In this document: one piece after another, positions 33,296 to 46,342 of the stretch
Position numbering within the stretch: position 1 is the stretch's first letter
How the letters are laid out: every line of letters begins with the position of its first letter
Assembly (NCBI GenBank): GCA_028583405.1
Contig: CM053251.1
Coordinates: 8,398,102 to 8,462,101 of the forward strand
Reading direction: 5' to 3'
Origin: Pogonophryne albipinna
Lineage: Eukaryota > Chordata > Actinopteri > Perciformes > Artedidraconidae
DNA length: 64,000 bases
The notes under the pieces: model-generated
What the model saw: only the letters and a program-made list of their open reading frames with translations
What the model was told of the DNA's origin: nothing
The model's database searches: none
Program-made: the position numbers and the translations under genes

Positions 33296-36200
33296 GCCAG
33301 GACAGTAATGTATACCCATATATCAAGATAGTGTTTCAGCTCATATCCTGTTCTGTTTGAGATGTTCTATCATCACGTTTTAACCTTGCGCTGTCCTGTT
33401 TTTGGTCATCAAGCACCTCATGAAAGTGGCTTGAACTCACAAACTTAATCACCAGGTTGCAGATTCTCCACAAGGGGGAGCTGCTAGATTACACATGCCA
33501 ACCTGCACCATACAGGAAAGAAAGGAATACATCTGCAAAAGTAGTAATGTTGATGTCTCCACCTACAGGCATGGCAAGTAGTAACTACTGCACTTGTAAT
33601 CCTTCTGCAGCGGCTGCTTTTCTGAGAATTCACTTTCATACTCTCGGTAAAACACTATAATGAATCAAAACTCAACATATACAGTCACAGTGTCCCCTCT
33701 AAACATTTATGAATAAGGCTTTGATTAAGCTCTAAGAATTCAACACCCAAGTTCAAAGTTCAATATTCAACACTAAACATAGACCTTAGTAAAATGACAT
33801 TGCTTATTTTAAATGTTACTTTTGGAGCCGGAATGTAAGTCTACAGGAGGTATGATTCTTGATGACTCGTCTGTACCTGACTGGTAGATTCTTATTTGGG
33901 GACTGCCGGTGCGTTTGGCTCTCAGACTGCTTGTTTCATTCCCCATCACTCGGATGGGCAGCATCTGGCTCACGTCTATAGAGGCTGCGGGAGGAGAGAC
34001 AGGAGTGGGTCAGTGCTGGAACCATGCATGTTGACACATTAACCAAAACTTTAAGGACATTTGAATCGGCGGGCTAAAAGTTCAGCTGGTATTATGGTGT
34101 GTATTGTTATTTTTGTCAGCTGCAACTAAATGTTTCTTTACAATAATAACTACATTATGTTTTGGTCAATGGCTGTAAATGTTGTTCAGTCTGTAGACAG
34201 AGGTGCAAGTAAAAGTAGCCATAATAAATTCTTCAAACACTCTGATAAGTCCGGCATATAACATTTTACATTTAAAATATACCCAAGTACCAAAGGCAAT
34301 GTGCATTTTACAGGTGGTGATGGTGCAGCTTACCTTAATCACATTTTGACTGCTGCTGATATTAACCTATTACTTTGTTTTAATGTTTATTGACTCATCG
34401 TTTGTAATTGCTAATAATACAAATCTGTAAAGTAACTTGTAACTAAAGCAGTCAAATTGACGTAGTGGAGTTAAAAGTACAATTCCTTGTGGGTTGCCCC
34501 TAGTTGTGTTGCTTTTTTCTTTGCTTGTAATGTTACTTTGTTTACATCTGAGGAAAAGGACAATAAACCCAGGCCCGTCTCCTGACCTGCACTGTGCGTT
34601 CTCTGGTGGGACCTCTTGGTCTTGAAGCTCTTCTCTTTCCCCTTGGACACAGCGGCCAGCTTATTGGGGATCTGCTGCAGTAGGGATGCATGTTTGTGCA
34701 CCTGGTTGGCAGTGCTGATCAGCAGGAGCGGCAGCTCAGGCTTGGCCGGCTGGGGGCTGATGCTCTCTCTGCGCGGGGGCACCTTCGGAGGGACTTCCAA
34801 GGTATTCGAGTTGGTGGGTAAGACGTGCGGGTTTGAATTTAATGTCCCACCTCCGTTCACTACACTTCCCCTGAACGACTGCAGACTCCGCAACTAGAAA
34901 GAGAGGAAATGCAAAACTCAAACTGTTAACTTCAGGGAGCAAATTAAACTGATCGCTCATTTGACTTCTACCTGTGAAGATTGAGTTCAGTGCTTTTGTA
35001 TTTTACTCTAACAAAATGTTGATACTTAAAATATTTAATTTCAGTTTTCTTAGGCCATTGATCATCAAAAGTTTCACTGTAATTCAAGGCTCAAACAAGT
35101 TCTGATTATCTCATAATCCATATTATTATATAGACTTAGCTGACTAAATTTTACTCAACTAAATGATACTTTGTGGTGGACAGATAAGCACACAATAAGT
35201 TCATAAACGGGTATTAATCAAATCCAGTTCTTTACTTGTGAAGGATCATCATAGTTGGAGTTTCCTGGCATCATGTTCTTGTATTTCTCCAGCATGTGCT
35301 CCAGACGCCTCCTCTCTCGATTCAGACTCTCCTTGTCCTTGTCCACGGACCTCGTGGACTCTCTGAGCCTCTCCAGGTCCTGCTGGTAGTTTTCCTTCAG
35401 CTCATCCAGCGCAGCCCTGTCCTCGTTCAGCTTCCCCTCCCACATCAGGCAGTCCTCCACCCTCTTTCGCAGCTGAGCCTCCAGACTCTCGGTCTGAACC
35501 CTCTGCCGCTCCATGTCCTTCTCCCAGCGCTGCTGCACCTCTCGATGCTGGACCTGCTGCTTCTGCAGGTTGGCCAGTTCCTCCTTCTGCTTCTCCAGGT
35601 TGCGCTGCTTCTCCTGCTCCAGCAGCACGCTGCTGTAGTGACGGGCCGGCTGCTTGCTCTTTTTGTGGAAAGCGTGCAGCAGCTCAATCTGGCTGTCCTG
35701 CTGGGTGATGATTGCCTGCACGTTGACACATTGAATTTAAACATCACATTGTATCTAACATCGGAAAACATACCATTCATTATTGTGATAGAACACTAAT
35801 GTTATTCTTATGTTAGGACACGTTTAGAGTCACATACAGCGAAACATTAAAAGACAATTTTGCAAAATAAATAATAAAATTAAGGTGCCTGCTGAATACA
35901 ATATACATATTTAAGAACAATTTACAACAAGTCTTACTTCTAAACTGTACAGCCTTTGTGCAAGCAGTATCACCCTGTCACACACCTACAGAAAAACAAC
36001 AATACACACCATAATACCATTAGTGACAGATATAAATATTTATGTACGGATGAATAGGAATAAGGAAAATAACAAAGCAAATAAGTATTGGAAGGGTTAC
36101 CTCTGCTTCAGGGAAATGTGCGGAGGTTAATTTGCAGTTAGGATTTTGTGTTTCATCTTCGGCCTTGAAGCAAAATAGCACAAGTAATGTAAATACTTTA

Positions 36201-39200
36201 AACATATACCAGATGAAATAACATGTCGATTCTTTTAATATGTCACACTCACAAACTGGTCCAGGCTCTCCGAGCTGAAACTCTCCTGGAGTTCAGGCTC
36301 ACTCGATGCTTCGCTTCCATCTGGCCTCTCAGCTTCATCTCCATCTGAGAAAATCAAACCACACACATCCAAAGTCTACAGTTACCTAATCCCTGTGAAC
36401 GTGGATTGAGCCTAGAGTAAGAAAAAACTATGCAATACATGTTTATAACAAATATTAGAATACTGTATTTTATACAAAAAGTGAGCAATATGTTAACTTC
36501 CCCAAATTATGAATGAGTTCCAAATAAAGTTGTTAGACTACCTCTATTCAAATGCATAACAACAGTTCTTGATCCTGAAGTTGCACATAAATAAGTCAAT
36601 AAAACACATCGTTTGTTAGCTTGTCAGTGAATATGTTCGCTAAATGAATTGCAGTCAAACATTTATTTGTTCAGTGTAAATATACTAATATTAGCATGCA
36701 TAGAAATAGGTAACGTATGTCTGCTTACTTTTCATGGCGCTTGCAGCAGGGTTATTATCAGCTGAGGTCTCGCCCCCCCACAGCAGCCCCTCCTGTGTGT
36801 TACTCTCATCAATAACATGGTTTGGGTCTCTAATCCTTAAGAAGAGCAGGTTCTGCAGGATTTCCACTGCAGACAAAAGACAAAAACTACTCCTTAATCT
36901 CTTCCTGGAGAGAACTCCTCAGCACTCTCTGAGTCAGTACTTGGCTGTACGCAGGGTTCCCACACCTTCATACACGTCGCATTTAATGTGTGGAAAACCA
37001 GGCCTTTCCCACACATTTAAGAACCCACGAGGGAACTGAGAAGGTTTTTTGTTGTTGTTGTGAGAGCTAGCTATACAGAAGCTAAGAAGAAGGCTTGAAT
37101 ATATTGTGCAAGTTAAGCAATATATTTCTATTCTATTCTTGCAAAGAATATATAAATATAATAACCGTGTGTATAACGTATTTTCTTCTATACAAATCTC
37201 TTAAAATCAACTATGGATTGTGTTATGGCATGACAATGTTTTCATAGCTATTATTAATCTAACTATGACAAACAAAAGTGAGAAGAGGAGCTGATTTTGC
37301 TCTTACCCTCATCGATGGCTCCTTTGAGCAGCGTGGCCCCCTGCTGGAGGGGGGTGGCGTCTCCTCGCAGCAGCAGCCCTTTGTGGGGGGTTTCCTGCTC
37401 CGTCATCGTCTGGTAGAGAGCAGCGAAGATCTGCTGCTTCTCTGTCAGACTTTGCACTATCTGCTCATCCCTCACTCTTAGAATGTCTAAAGGGCAACAG
37501 CAGAAAATGAGTAACATGTCTAACTTATACATTTAGTGGAAATGCAGAGAGAAAGAAAGATATCATACACACTGATATTTACAAACTCCCAACACACATA
37601 TAATGAATGATGCATCGCGCAAATATACAAGTCTTCATCATAGGATTTTTCTTTTTACAGCTTGCAAACCCTAGTCTCGTTTTTTCATTTATGAAAACAA
37701 TGTTACTTTAAGGCCTTTAAGTTGGCTAAGCAGGCTCACTAGAAGCTGTGGATAAACACATTGTTCATCATCAAGACACGTCTATGGTGAGAAATATATT
37801 TGACTGAATGGGTCTTAATTGATATTATCTCAATTTAAAATAAGAGCGAGTCTGTCTTACCTTGGTATTGTTGCAGACTGGCTGTCAGTTCGCGGTACTG
37901 CTGCTCTTCTGGATAGCTGCATCACACAGACATCTTACTAAGTATAACCATGATCGTAATACTCTATTCACTCTCATTACTTATTATATGCACACCTATA
38001 AATAACACATTTACAATATGTCGCAAAGAGAAGGTGATGATGATTAACATTTTGGCAACTCAATGATATTCTGATTTGAATCAACTTCAAGCCAAACAAA
38101 TGTACTATAAGCTAAGAATACACAAATCAAATTGTTTACTGTTTGAAGGATTTACTGCCATAAAACTCAATGATGATGCTCTTTCACATGTAATGTCCCT
38201 ACATCAAACAACATTAGGTATACATGCTTATTCACAGCGGTCTACTAAACCAGAACATTTGGTGAACATCCCAATAAACCCAGTTCTGATCTTTTTTCTA
38301 GAAGTCTTCAGCTTACCGGTTCACAGCTTCCCGAATCAGCGCCATCCATGCGACGCATTCCTCTCGGGAGCGCGCGTGGATCTCGTACATCTCCGGCAGA
38401 CTCGTTGTGCACGCACAGATAAGGTACATGGCTTTGTCCTGGTTAGCCAATTCCCTCACAATCAGCCTTTGGAGGGAGATCACTGGTGGTTTGTTATCCT
38501 GTATGAGCCACGATAATACAGCAGGTTTTTATAAATGTGATATTTAGAAACACTAAATGTTAATGTAACAATTTGATAAAGTTGGAACAAAAAAACATCA
38601 ACTTTTTTCCTTCTTAGAATAATAGCTTGTCAATGTTCTAGCTGAACTCACCATAGAGGCAAATACAAGCTTCTGATCTTTCTCCTGCAAGAGGAGGATC
38701 ACGTCTGACAGCAGCACAGCTTGGATTTCTGCAGGGAGACACAAACGGCATCAAATCAACAAGTGCTGGATGTTCTAAGTCAAACTGCATGGAGGGACTT
38801 GATACATGTCTACTGTGCATGTTGTCTGACTGTTCATTTCATTTCATTTCAAACCTTTATTTATACAGATGAATCCCACTGAGATCATTGATCTCTTTTT
38901 CAAGGGAGACCTGCTCAACAGGTAACATAAAAACATAAATAGAACAACAAAAGGACAGCATACTGTTAATCCTCCACACCTCAGTAATGACTCAGCTATT
39001 ATGGTCGGCTTTTACAAAGCAATTTGCCAAGCAGTTAAACTACTGTAGCTCAGTGCATGCCATAAACCCGCAAATTCATAGGTTTGATTACTGCCTTTGG
39101 ACCTCTGTTATGGGACATGCCTCTTCCCTTTTCATTATATATCTATGCCGTCATCTGGCGACAAATCTGGCGAAGAAATGCCCAAAAAAACACCCCTGTA

Positions 39201-42200
39201 ATACTGCAGTAATTCAGTGACCTTCCACTCACCTATGGCATCATCCCTGTAAGGTTGTGTGAGGAAGTATCTTTTGTCATGTACAAAAGGGTGAGACATT
39301 TCAGCAAGAACCCGAATGAAGTTCATATTTAATTAAAAGTAGTACTTGATGTCTTGTTCCTCCTTGTTAGACTGCATTAAGGAACAGGGAAACAAAAAAG
39401 CTGTTTTATAGTCTAGTAAATGCTGTGAGCGAGCAAAGTTGTCAGGGAACCAAGTCAGATCAGCCAATTAAAAAAAAAAACATTTTCATTTAAGATTTAT
39501 TTCCCCTTGCAGCAAAAGAAAATCACCTCTGCTTATAATCAGAATAAGTAGCCAAACGGATCACTTGCATAACTGTGAGAAGGGGAATTTGAAAAGGACA
39601 ACACCAACAAAGTCACAAACCTTTTTGTCTCCCGGAGGTCTTCCAGGTGACGGTGCCTTCGTGCAGCAGCGTCCTGTTTTCCTGCAGCAGATCCTCTCTG
39701 CGGAGAACTCCTCCGTTCTTCATACGGCCCTGAGATTTTGGCTCCAGGCGCTGCCCGATGTCTCTGAGACGAGCGTCTTTCTCAAATTCACTGACCTGGG
39801 CGTTCACCTGGGAAATGTTGTCTTTGATCAGCGCCAAACCCTGAACCAGAGACTTGTGCTCTTCTGTGTCAGCTGAGAGAAGCAGAGAACACCTTATATA
39901 TGAAACCATTCCAGCAAGCATTTGTATTGCAAAAGCCAATTGGAATTCAGTTTAAAATGTTATCTGAAAGTAGTATACTGACTTATTGAGATGCAGATAC
40001 GTGTAATGAGGTGTTACCTTCTGTGTTCTGTATGATTCGCTCCAACAGTACTGGATATTTTGTGATGCGTTGAGTCACCAACAGAAAACACTCAGGGACT
40101 CCCAACCTCCGCACCAGAGGCAGCTGACCTATTTTCTGTTTTAAAATAAAGAACATTTTTTTTTCAAGACATTCCTGCCACACACTATTTCTGTTAGTTG
40201 CCAATGTCAAAGATACTTTTAGAGAGGCAACTAGTTAATATCAAATTCTTCAACATGCAAGCCTCACTGGCGTCGTGTAGAAAATCGTATCCATGTATGT
40301 AAATTGACCAATGAGTGAATGTTGCTCACCCTAGTGAGGATCTGCAGCTTCTTGTTGTTCTGCACCAGCTCTTTGTAGGAGCCGATGGATTCAATGTAGT
40401 TACCGCAGAAAAGACTGTAACACCCCATCATTCCTTCTCCCAGTGCACCTGAGAACTAACACAATAAGGACAAAAATAAATATACGTTTATCAACTGGAT
40501 ATGACTTGTAAGCAAGTTCAATCTTTGTCTGTAAATCCTCTTCTCACTGTAATGCTACAAAAAGGAATAATTCTGAACACAAAGCTCTGTGATCCTAAAC
40601 ACATGTGATCATTCCTGGGTTTATGGATCAAACATATGAACCTGTAGTCCCTGTATCACACATACCAGCCATTCCCATGAACACCTGTTCACTCACTCAG
40701 CACTAAGTGACAGGTGGAGATAGATATACTGAACATACTGTATAAATAAATAGCACCATAAACAGTTATTTATACCTGAATATCCTACATATCAGGTAAT
40801 GGTGACCAATTAGTCTGTCAGTTGGGATCTGAGCCCCTGGAAGCAATGGTTGAAACTAGGGGTGCAACAACTAATCGACTTAATCGATGACCAAATTAGT
40901 TGCCAACTAATTCAGTCGTCCATTAGTTGGTGACGCCATCACGTGTGTTTTACGCGCTGTTAAGCTCCAACGTTATCTGTCTTTTTATCGGTACTGAAGA
41001 CATTTAAAATATATATGTCATATGTATTATTGCTACATAAACATTATATCAGTCTTAGTGTCGCCAATTTGTTTCTAATATGCAAAAAGACAAAAAAAAT
41101 GAGTCTATGGTGTATTTTCGATCTTTCCAATCCAGGCATCTCTTCCCCGTCTGTGTGCGAGGGGGCGGGGCAGTTTACACACACCCGGCTGCTACATGCA
41201 GCAGCACACTGCGGAGATGGCGGAGAGAAGCGCTCCAAGGTGTGGTTAAATGTTACCCGTCTCGATGTGGACAATGCCCATTGCCAAGAGTGCAATAAGA
41301 GTTTAGCATGTAAGGGCAGTAACACGAGCAATTTGTCTAAACATTTAGCAAAAGTGTTCCACATCCAGACGGAGGAATGCACCGGGTTCGACTGTCTTTC
41401 TAGTAGCTCTGTAGCCCCATCCATGAGTAATGGTTCCACGTCAGGTGTTATGTATGCTAGCAGCAACACACAGAGTTAACTCAGTTATACAAACATGGGT
41501 TAATGATTAGAGGAAATTGAGTTATTTAGTTTGTTAAAGTTTCAGCTATTCTGTTTACAGTTCTGTCATCAGATTATTTAATACGATTTGTTAAAACATT
41601 GTTGTTTCTTTTGATGTGAAATATTAGTTATTTAATTTAAATAAAAAGCAATGTTCATTTTGTTCATAATTTGTTTAGTTAATTTAATAATATATGTATT
41701 TTTGAATCAAGTATTCATCTTTATTGTCTTAATTGTTAGTTTCCACATGCCTAAAACAACCTCAAGCTACATCTAAAAGTTGATGGCTAAATAAGAGCGT
41801 TTGAGAAATTGTGCAAGGCCTAATAGTTCGAATAGTCGATTAATCGTTTCATTAATCGATAGATTAATCGATTATCAAATTAGTCGTTTGTTGCAGCCCT
41901 AATTGAAAGTATTGCATGTGCCCATTCTTTTTTAAATGGTAAAAGGTCATTTAAATATGAACATGTTGCAACTTAATGACAGCAGAGTTGGAGGATAAGA
42001 TGACAACATTTTAAGGGAGACCGTTTGTCGTAGGCCTCTGTGTAGAAATGTAAACATAGCATTTAGGAGTCATAAACGTAGTAAACGGTGGACCTGAGAG
42101 TAAAGGTCCAGATGCATTTGCAAGCAATGGTTTCAGTATAAACGTACAAGAAGAGAGGAGATGCAGTGCGCTTGGGAACAACACAATTACACAAACATGT

Positions 42201-44849
42201 GGATAACATTGAGCAAAGTTTTCAGACAAATTCATGATCTTTTTATAAACTTTCTGGAATCCTGAAGAATAGCCCAAACTCTCTGCGGTTGTTTTGAAGA
42301 ACACTTGTATGGAAAAGTACATCTCAATCGCCGTGTTTTCTTTAAGAAACAACCTGTTTGAACCAATTTACTTTAACCCTCCTGTTATCAATTTGAACCC
42401 ATTCAATGTTTAACGTATCGAAAAAAATGGTTCACATTATTTTTTTTGCTTAGTATTTCATGACTTTTCCTAATTTAGTGAGAACTAACGGGTAAAAATC
42501 AAATGAACATGAAGATCTTTTCTAAATGTCCTGTAAGCACTTTGTATGTCAATTTGACCCCAGGTTATTTTAGTAGTATAAAACCCATAAAAAAGTCAAT
42601 ATTTTACACATATTTGTGTAGATTGTGTAGGATGATATTGAGGTGACTATTACATGCAAATGTATCATTGTAAAACAAAACTACCCTCTGCTTTAGTTAT
42701 TGGTCCTTTAACAACATCAAAAAGATCTTTAACATTTTATTTCAGTCGGCGAGATTTTAATGGTGATTTAAATATTTTTCGATAGTCACATAATAGGAAT
42801 TCTGGATGTATAAAGGGGTCTGTGGGGGGGGGGAAGGTTGGGGTAATGATTTATTTAAATGATTATTTAGGTAGTCAACTAAGATACCTAAAGCACCAGA
42901 GACATACATGTTGGTTACAATTTGGAATATGATCATTGTCTTGAGTTGTAAACTACTGGGGTCAAATTGACCCCAGAGGATAAAGGGTGTAAAGTAAATC
43001 TGAGGATAACAGGAGGGTCAAAGAATCCCTCTCTTATTGAACACATCGATTAAAGAGGATCAGTTCAAATGATTGATCATTGACACAAAAACCTGCTTTC
43101 AAAAGACCCTACCTGAGAGATGACAATGTCCCCCAGTTGTGTGATCTGGTAGTTGTTTGTGCTTCCTTCCTCCAGACTTTGGTGTTGGTGCGCTTTGAGG
43201 CAGTTAAGGAAGTGCTGGTGGAGGTTGAGCAGCGTTTCCGCTCCAGGGAAGAGCCGCTCCAGCCTGACCTCCTCGATCAGCGCAGACTGCCTCATCTCGT
43301 GCAGGTAGACACGGAGGAGGATTTTTAAGGTGCGTACATGGTGCATCTCCGTCTGGATCAACTCTAGGAAATACAAGTAAAGAAGAGTGTCTTGATGTGC
43401 GGGTTGAGAAGGAAAACATATAGAAACATTTGTATGGGGTACATTAAGAGAAGGAAGGCAAACAAAGTCATGCAAGTAAATATAAGTAATCAAAACTGGA
43501 GAAATATATTCTTAGGTGAATACAATTGCAGTTGAAGAAGTATTTAGACCTTTTTCTTGGTTAAAAGAAGCAATACCACAGTGTTAAATACTCTTACTTT
43601 TACATTGAAATTAGCATAAAAGTAAATATATATTGCAAAAGCCAAAGTCTCTATTTTTTAGTATGGCCTATTACTGAATAATTCATGTTAAAGTGCAATA
43701 TTTAAGTTAGTGACGCACAATTATAGGTGAAGCAAGTACCTCAAAAGTGTACAGTAATTGGTTAACTGACTGTACTTCGTTATATTCTTCAACCCATTAT
43801 TGTTATAGCAGCGTGGTTGAAAAGGTCATACGAGTTAAAATAAGCATTACTCATCATCATAATTACAGGCACTGTCATCTCTGCTTAAATCGTGCCATCA
43901 CTGTGTAAGATGAATCTCCTTCAGCTGGTGACTGACATGAGAAAGTTCAGTCTCTGTACTACACTAGAAAGGTCATACAGGATTACTGTTTTGGGGGGAT
44001 TTGATCAGATTCAGATGTAGCTGGTGGAAATTACCATAGATGACGTCCTGTCTCTTCACGGCCTCTTTGCTCAGGGCCTTCAGGTAGCTCTGGTCCACTC
44101 CCACGCTCCAAGACTCCGCCTCCAGACTCTGGAGGTCATGCTCCAGCTCGCCTTGCAGCAAAGCATACTGGGAATCTGGTAACACACAGAAAGCCACATT
44201 AGGACTTGTGTAACCCGAACAAATATTGTGCTCTGTGTTCATATGAGTATTTGTTTCAATTATAAAAAGTGTGTTTGTGTTGGTGGTACAGGGAGCTTTC
44301 AGCAGCTTCTCACCGATCCGACAACGACTCACTGACCTTCGAGGTTGATGGGCTCAGCCAACGAGGAAACCAGCGACACGGCGTCTTCAGATGAAGGCTT
44401 CAACCGCAGGACATCCACCTCATCCATCTTCACCGGATCCAATCTAGTTGGTATGTGAGTAGATGAACTTCAACAGGTAACAATGATATCAGTGCGCAAA
44501 CATTCAGACACCGTCAGTGATCCAATCTATCTGATGCCAAGTGTAACACATCCTTGATGCCAAAAGGGGGAAATGCCTGTAAATACAACCAGACACATCA
44601 CATGATTTAGAATCAGTTACTGTAATGCTTTTCTTTATCAGAGTGACGATGAATGTAAAAAAAAGCATGCCACTGTTTCCAGATAGCAGCTATACAAGGA
44701 GATTGTCTTATCCTTACTGTAAATGTCCCTGAACACACAAAGGGTTCTTAAAGGAAAATGAGTTTGTTAAAATAGATGTTCACCAACCTTGTGTCGTTGT
44801 TACAGGAGGAATCAGGTTGAGCAGTGTGTGTTTTAGGGGTGACGGTCAT
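32963..44849 (-). CDS. arhgef18: Rho/Rac guanine nucleotide exchange factor 18 (p114RhoGEF), complete
   Basis: ARHGEF18 loads GTP on RhoA (and Rac1) and drives actomyosin at epithelial junctions. Coding exons in transcript order: 44788-44849, 44337-44443, 44035-44175, 43113-43363, 40330-40455, 40018-40135, 39621-39872, 38652-38728, 38317-38498, 37861-37916, 37307-37486, 36729-36866, 36253-36344, 36101-36163, 35938-35985, 35236-35715, 34587-34893, 33877-33984, 32963-33114. The sum is 2940 nt, 979 aa, in phase throughout. The start MTVTPKTH and MDEVD recall the human short form (MTVSQK, MDEAD), and the end KEKVIFL recalls its VIFF end. Domains: DH about 95-295, PH about 330-440, coiled coil about 632-790, proline-rich tail. 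It is convergent with sppl2b and co-oriented with insr, as INSR and ARHGEF18 are neighbours in human. Confidence 0.94.
33249..33293 (+). repeat. (GT)n microsatellite
   Basis: About 22 uninterrupted GT units in an arhgef18 intron. Confidence 0.9.
34190..34480 (-). repeat. Probable fish interspersed repeat in arhgef18 intron
   Basis: Contains motifs such as GAGGTGCAAGTAAAAGTAGC and TAAAGTAACTTGTAACTAAAG, of the same general style as the repeats at 43520-43760 and 50690-50880. Boundaries are uncertain. Confidence 0.35.
35236..35715 (-). CDS. arhgef18: arhgef18 large coiled-coil exon
   Basis: 160 codons, highly charged, with clear heptads, e.g. [20 protein letters not shown] and [20 protein letters not shown]. 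It starts AIITQQDS, the position of human AVIAHQDS. Antisense frames over this exon are Leu-rich shadows. Confidence 0.92.
38317..38728 (-). CDS. arhgef18: arhgef18 exons 8-9: PH domain
   Basis: Exon 8 reads [20 protein letters not shown] and exon 9 reads [20 protein letters not shown] then [16 protein letters not shown]. These are the strands and the final helix of the PH domain that follows DH in this family. The terminal Trp is conserved. Confidence 0.92.
38830..38955 (+). repeat. Retroelement-type repeat tail
   Basis: Contains TTATTTATACAGATGAATCC and CACTGAGATCATTGATCTCT, a sequence type common in percomorph introns. It is preceded by a (TTTCA)n run. Class from memory only. Confidence 0.4.
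39621..44175 (-). CDS. arhgef18: arhgef18 exons 3-7: DH (RhoGEF) domain
   Basis: The domain opens with [20 protein letters not shown] across the exon 3-4 junction (conserved region 1). It continues with [16 protein letters not shown], then [20 protein letters not shown] in exon 6 (conserved region 3, the switch-contacting helix), and closes in exon 7 with [17 protein letters not shown]. All landmark segments are present, so exchange activity is expected. The 2.66 kb intron 40456-43112 houses two transposable elements. Confidence 0.93.
40857..41901 (+). mobile_element. hAT element with BED-finger transposase fragment
   Basis: The left end TAGGGGTGCAACAACTAATC and right end TTTGTTGCAGCCCTA are inverted. 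The flanks GTTGAAAC and ATTGAAAG are a degraded 8 bp duplication (6 of 8). Inside, the plus strand encodes a segment with [20 protein letters not shown] followed by SKHL and His, i.e. a C2H2-like BED zinc finger, but no catalytic transposase core. It lies antisense in an arhgef18 intron. Confidence 0.8.
42373..43021. mobile_element. Second piggyBac-like MITE
   Basis: Left TTAA then CCCTCCTGTTATC; right GATAACAGGAGGG then TCAA. The 13 bp termini are perfect inverted copies, and the right target is one base from TTAA. The ends are like those of the element at 6511-6976. It has no transposase and lies in the same arhgef18 intron as the hAT element at 40857. Confidence 0.75.
43520..43760 (+). repeat. 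Probable fish interspersed repeat
   Basis: Begins GTTGAAGAAGTATTTAGACC and TTTTTCTTGGTTAAAAGAAG, then ATACCACAGTGTTAAATACTC. The wording is like a repeat often met in teleost introns. Boundaries and class are uncertain. Confidence 0.4.
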
Positions 44850-45036
44850 TCCTGGACTGATGAGACAGGCATGGCCATGGGAGGCCGGGGGAGAAACTCT
44901 CTCCCCAGAGCTGACACAGAGAGAAAAACAGACTGTAACAAAGACAGAAAGATCCTCGCCCGGTACCACATTAGAAGCAATGAGGTTTTACAGGATTAAG
45001 ATTGTATTACTCAACAGGAAGTGCAAATAAACATAC

Positions 45037-45097
45037 CTTTATTATTTGTTCCTGAAAGCTCTTTGCTGGCTCACAAGCCCTCAGACAGAACGGGTAC
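45037..45097 (-). other. arhgef18: Candidate arhgef18 5' UTR exon
   Basis: Bounded by TAG/GTACCC at 45097 and a donor GTATG after AATAAAG at 45037. It has stops in the coding frame, so it would be noncoding. Supported only by its splice sites and place. Confidence 0.4.
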
Positions 45098-46339
45098 CTA
45101 CACAAGAAACAGTACACAGTTAATTTCACGGTGCTAAATCCAGACAACAAGCTAATGTAACACTGGAGAGGGAACAGGTTTGACAAACTGGGACAGACTA
45201 GCCCTTAGACAAACACACAGCTGTACTACAAATGAAACAATTCATTAAAGGTGCCGTTTGTGAGTAAATGTATACAAACTTCCTTTTCGTCAACAAGCCT
45301 TAATCTGTGTGACTGTGATACATGTCTGCTGAATGGGGTGTGAAAACATTCCCAGATGCTGCCATGTTAATCCTATAACTGACACATCCTTTCCAATCCA
45401 GCTTTGAAGAAAAATCTTTCCTTATTTCTATTTTTGAATGACTCTAAATAAAAACAATCTCTGTCTGCAACCAAGAGTGACTCACCTTTTTTTATATTAT
45501 TGTTTCCCGTGTGTACACCGTTTCCTCGTGACACTGGTAAAAAAAAAAAGAAGGGAGAAACTCTTGTTAAAGCGGTGGATAAAATCAGGAGCAGAAAATG
45601 GAGAACAAAAGTGACATTGAAGGCTCTTTGGTCGCCGTCTGAGTGAATTAGGTGCTTAGTCAGAAAGCAGAAAGCGGTGTGTGTTCTGGTGTTGGTGCAA
45701 AGCCCCTCAGTGACCCTGCTGTCTGTGTCTGAGTATCTGTGTGTGTGTGCATGCTAATGAGAGTCAATGAGACTGACCCACTGTTGTGTACTCAGGCCTC
45801 CACCTGCCTTCAATGCAGCGGTAGCAAAGCTTTAGGCAAATAAGACCGAAAACAGTTTGTGGTAACAAATCATACTGCATTCTAATTGTATCAAAGCAGC
45901 AGTTGGTAAAAGTCAGACACACCTAAAACAAACACACACCTGTTTGACTAAAGAAGTTGGGACACAAAGTCACACAGGAGTTGTCCCGCTAGTCTCTGGC
46001 CGACACACAACCAAATGTTTTACAGAACAAGAGTAGAAACTATGGTATCAACTGCTTAGAAAGGCTTATCAAACCTTATATTCATAATAGCTTCACTATG
46101 CTACTAGAGGTGGGTGTTTTTTCTAATACACTTGATATGGGCTCCGCAAATAGACGATAAGTACAGGTGTAATATAAACCCCCCCCCCCTCCCCCCCTCA
46201 ACTATCGCTAAAACATAGAATTACAATTGTGATATTTTATTAATTGCTTAAAGCGAGCAATTGACTAAGACACAAGACTAAGATTCAGCCATGCAAGCAA
46301 TTTAGGCATAGAAGTGCCTTGAGCTAATGCAAATGTCAC
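45098..46339. other. arhgef18 5' intron, left part
   Basis: No coding segment supported. It holds only short homopolymer runs such as the C-rich stretch at 46170-46200. Confidence 0.4.
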
Positions 46340-46342
46340 CAT

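Noticed and set aside
35296..35799. Long Leu-rich open frame on the plus strand
   Set aside because: Antisense shadow of the arhgef18 coiled-coil exon, which has clear heptads and splice sites on the minus strand.
39135..39326. Possible extra arhgef18 exon on the minus strand
   Set aside because: Exon 39621-39872 joins 38652-38728 directly in phase and matches the DH-PH linker and first PH strands. Inserting this segment breaks the match to the family.
41044..41469. Minus-strand open frame of 141 codons
   Set aside because: Antisense shadow of the BED-finger fragment in the hAT element.
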